Origin: DATLZM01 sp035559315
Lineage (GTDB): Bacteria > Actinomycetota > UBA4738 > HRBIN12
NCBI GenBank assembly: GCA_035559315.1
Contig: DATMBJ010000223.1
Location: forward strand, 1 to 5,644
Direction: 5' to 3'
Length of the DNA: 5,644 bases
Below are positions 4,966 through 5,644 of the stretch, piece by piece. The notes under the pieces were generated by a model that was given only the letters and a program-made list of their open reading frames with translations, was not told the origin of the DNA and ran no database searches. The position numbers were made by a program, and so were the translations under genes. Positions within the stretch are counted from its first letter, which is position 1, and the number at the start of each line of letters is the position of its first letter.

Positions 4966-5644
4966 ATGGACGGGACCGACGGCGGCCGGCACGGGCGCGC
5001 CCTGTGGGGGCTGCTCTCCCTGCTCTGCGCCGGGGGGATCGCCGGCGCCCTCTTCCTCGGCGGGCGGGCCGTGGCCCGCGACGAGGCCGCGGCCGCGGCC
5101 CTGGCCAGCACCCGTACCGTCCTCGTCCTCGCCCCCCTGCTCGAGCCCGCGGACCTGGCCGCGCCGGTGGAGGGCGCCCGGTACCGGCAGCTCCTCGAGG
5201 TCGTCCGCCGGGACGTCGTCGCCGACGGCCCCTTCACCGCCGTCACCGTCTGGAACCCCTCCGCCACCGCGGTCTTCTCCACCGACGAGGCCTCGCTCGG
5301 CCGCCGCGCGCCCGAGGAGCGGGCCCGGATCGAGCGCGTGATGCGGCAGGGCGCCTGGCGCGGGGTCGAGGGCGGGGACTTCGAGACCTGGGTGCCGATC
5401 CGGCTGAAGCTCGACGGCCCGGTCGTCGCCGCGGCCCAGTTCGAGGGGCCCTACGGCGAGCTGTGGGCCCGGGCCAACCGGCCCTGGCGGATCGCGGCGA
5501 TCGCGATCGGCGCGCTCCTCCTCGTCTCGGGCGCCATGTTCGCCTCCACGTTCCGCCGCGCCCCCGGCGCCAAGGCCGGGCCGAGGCGCGGCGCCCGCGC
5601 GCCCGCCCCCACGCCCGCGGCCACGGGCGAGGAGCCCGTCCGGA
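4966..5644 (+). CDS. Membrane-anchored sensor-like protein, N-terminal part (3' end outside window)
   Basis: The visible 226 residues form a short cytoplasmic lead, a first transmembrane helix (about 12-32), an extracytoplasmic domain (about 35-172), a second helix (about 174-195, IAAIAIGALLLVSGAMFAS) and then a basic, Pro/Ala-rich linker (from about 197). The external domain contains FTAVTVWNPSATAVFSTDEASLGRR (90-114), which resembles the strand-turn-strand of PAS/Cache-like sensors, where a 'V.vWn..G.vvySsd..liGr' pattern is common. A later segment (WVPIRLKLDGPVVAAAQFEGPY) has the matching 'polyPI' sheet character. Such an N-terminus usually precedes a cytoplasmic histidine kinase, GGDEF or GAF module, but none is in view, so the output is unknown. 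It is transcribed away from nurA across a 232-bp shared intergenic region. Topology is well supported; family and any link to DNA repair are inference. Confidence 0.7.
   Translation, partial: MDGTDGGRHGRALWGLLSLLCAGGIAGALFLGGRAVARDEAAAAALASTRTVLVLAPLLEPADLAAPVEGARYRQLLEVVRRDVVADGPFTAVTVWNPSATAVFSTDEASLGRRAPEERARIERVMRQGAWRGVEGGDFETWVPIRLKLDGPVVAAAQFEGPYGELWARANRPWRIAAIAIGALLLVSGAMFASTFRRAPGAKAGPRRGARAPAPTPAATGEEPVR

Noticed and set aside
3460..4992. Minus-strand frame of 510 codons spanning nurA and the start of herA in another frame.
   Set aside because: It is an Arg/Gly-rich shadow translation; nurA motifs lie in a different frame, and this frame runs through the tandem repeats and palindrome.
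4734..5282. N-terminal extension of nurA to an upstream start at 5282 (501 residues).
   Set aside because: The extra 183 residues run through the palindrome, the tandem repeats and antisense to the plus-strand gene. The NurA fold starts soon after the ATG at 4733 and family length fits 318 residues.
4871..5341. Plus-strand frame starting at ATG 4871 (156 codons).
   Set aside because: It translates to Pro/Ser/Arg low-complexity sequence crossing the palindrome. The frame starting at 4966 has a ribosome site, two clear transmembrane helices and a foldable domain.
1..5644. CRISPR array, tRNA/rRNA gene, insertion sequence or prophage signs.
   Set aside because: No spaced direct repeats of CRISPR type, no recognisable tRNA cloverleaf or rRNA segment, and no transposase or integrase motif were seen; composition is uniform across the window.

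Overview
This 5.6 kb window is extremely G+C-rich with strongly G/C-ending codons. It looks like chromosomal DNA from a high-GC bacterium. Protein style, GTG starts and promoter architecture suggest an actinomycete-type lineage (Actinomycetota), but no rRNA or lineage marker is present, so this placement is tentative.

Layout: four consecutive minus-strand genes fill positions 1-4733, read right to left: nurA (3777-4733), herA (2078-3772), sbcD (857-2020) and the first 284 codons of sbcC (1-854, running off the left edge). Junctions are tight: 4 bp between nurA and herA, 57 bp between herA and sbcD, and 2 bp between sbcD and sbcC. A 232-bp divergent intergenic region (4734-4965) separates them from a plus-strand gene (4966-5644, running off the right edge). 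That gene encodes a membrane-anchored protein with an extracytoplasmic sensor-like domain. No gene-free stretch exceeds 300 bp.

The four minus-strand genes form a DNA-end-processing module: the HerA hexameric translocase with its NurA nuclease partner, followed by the SbcD/Mre11 nuclease and SbcC/Rad50 ATPase. The same four activities are co-encoded in thermophilic archaea (herA-mre11-rad50-nurA), where they resect double-strand breaks. The bacterial arrangement here, nurA-herA-sbcD-sbcC, suggests a functionally equivalent resection system. HerA is a divergent type whose P-loop reads GVSGVATKT instead of GxxxxGKT.

Regulatory DNA is the less ordinary part. Both ATG-started minus-strand genes (nurA and sbcD) have a TANNNT hexamer exactly 7 nt before the ATG, which fits leaderless promoters. 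The herA-sbcD gap contains a near-perfect CRP/GlxR-type palindrome. The divergent region carries four imperfect 18-bp tandem repeats and a 23-bp GC-rich palindrome nested inside a longer imperfect inverted repeat.
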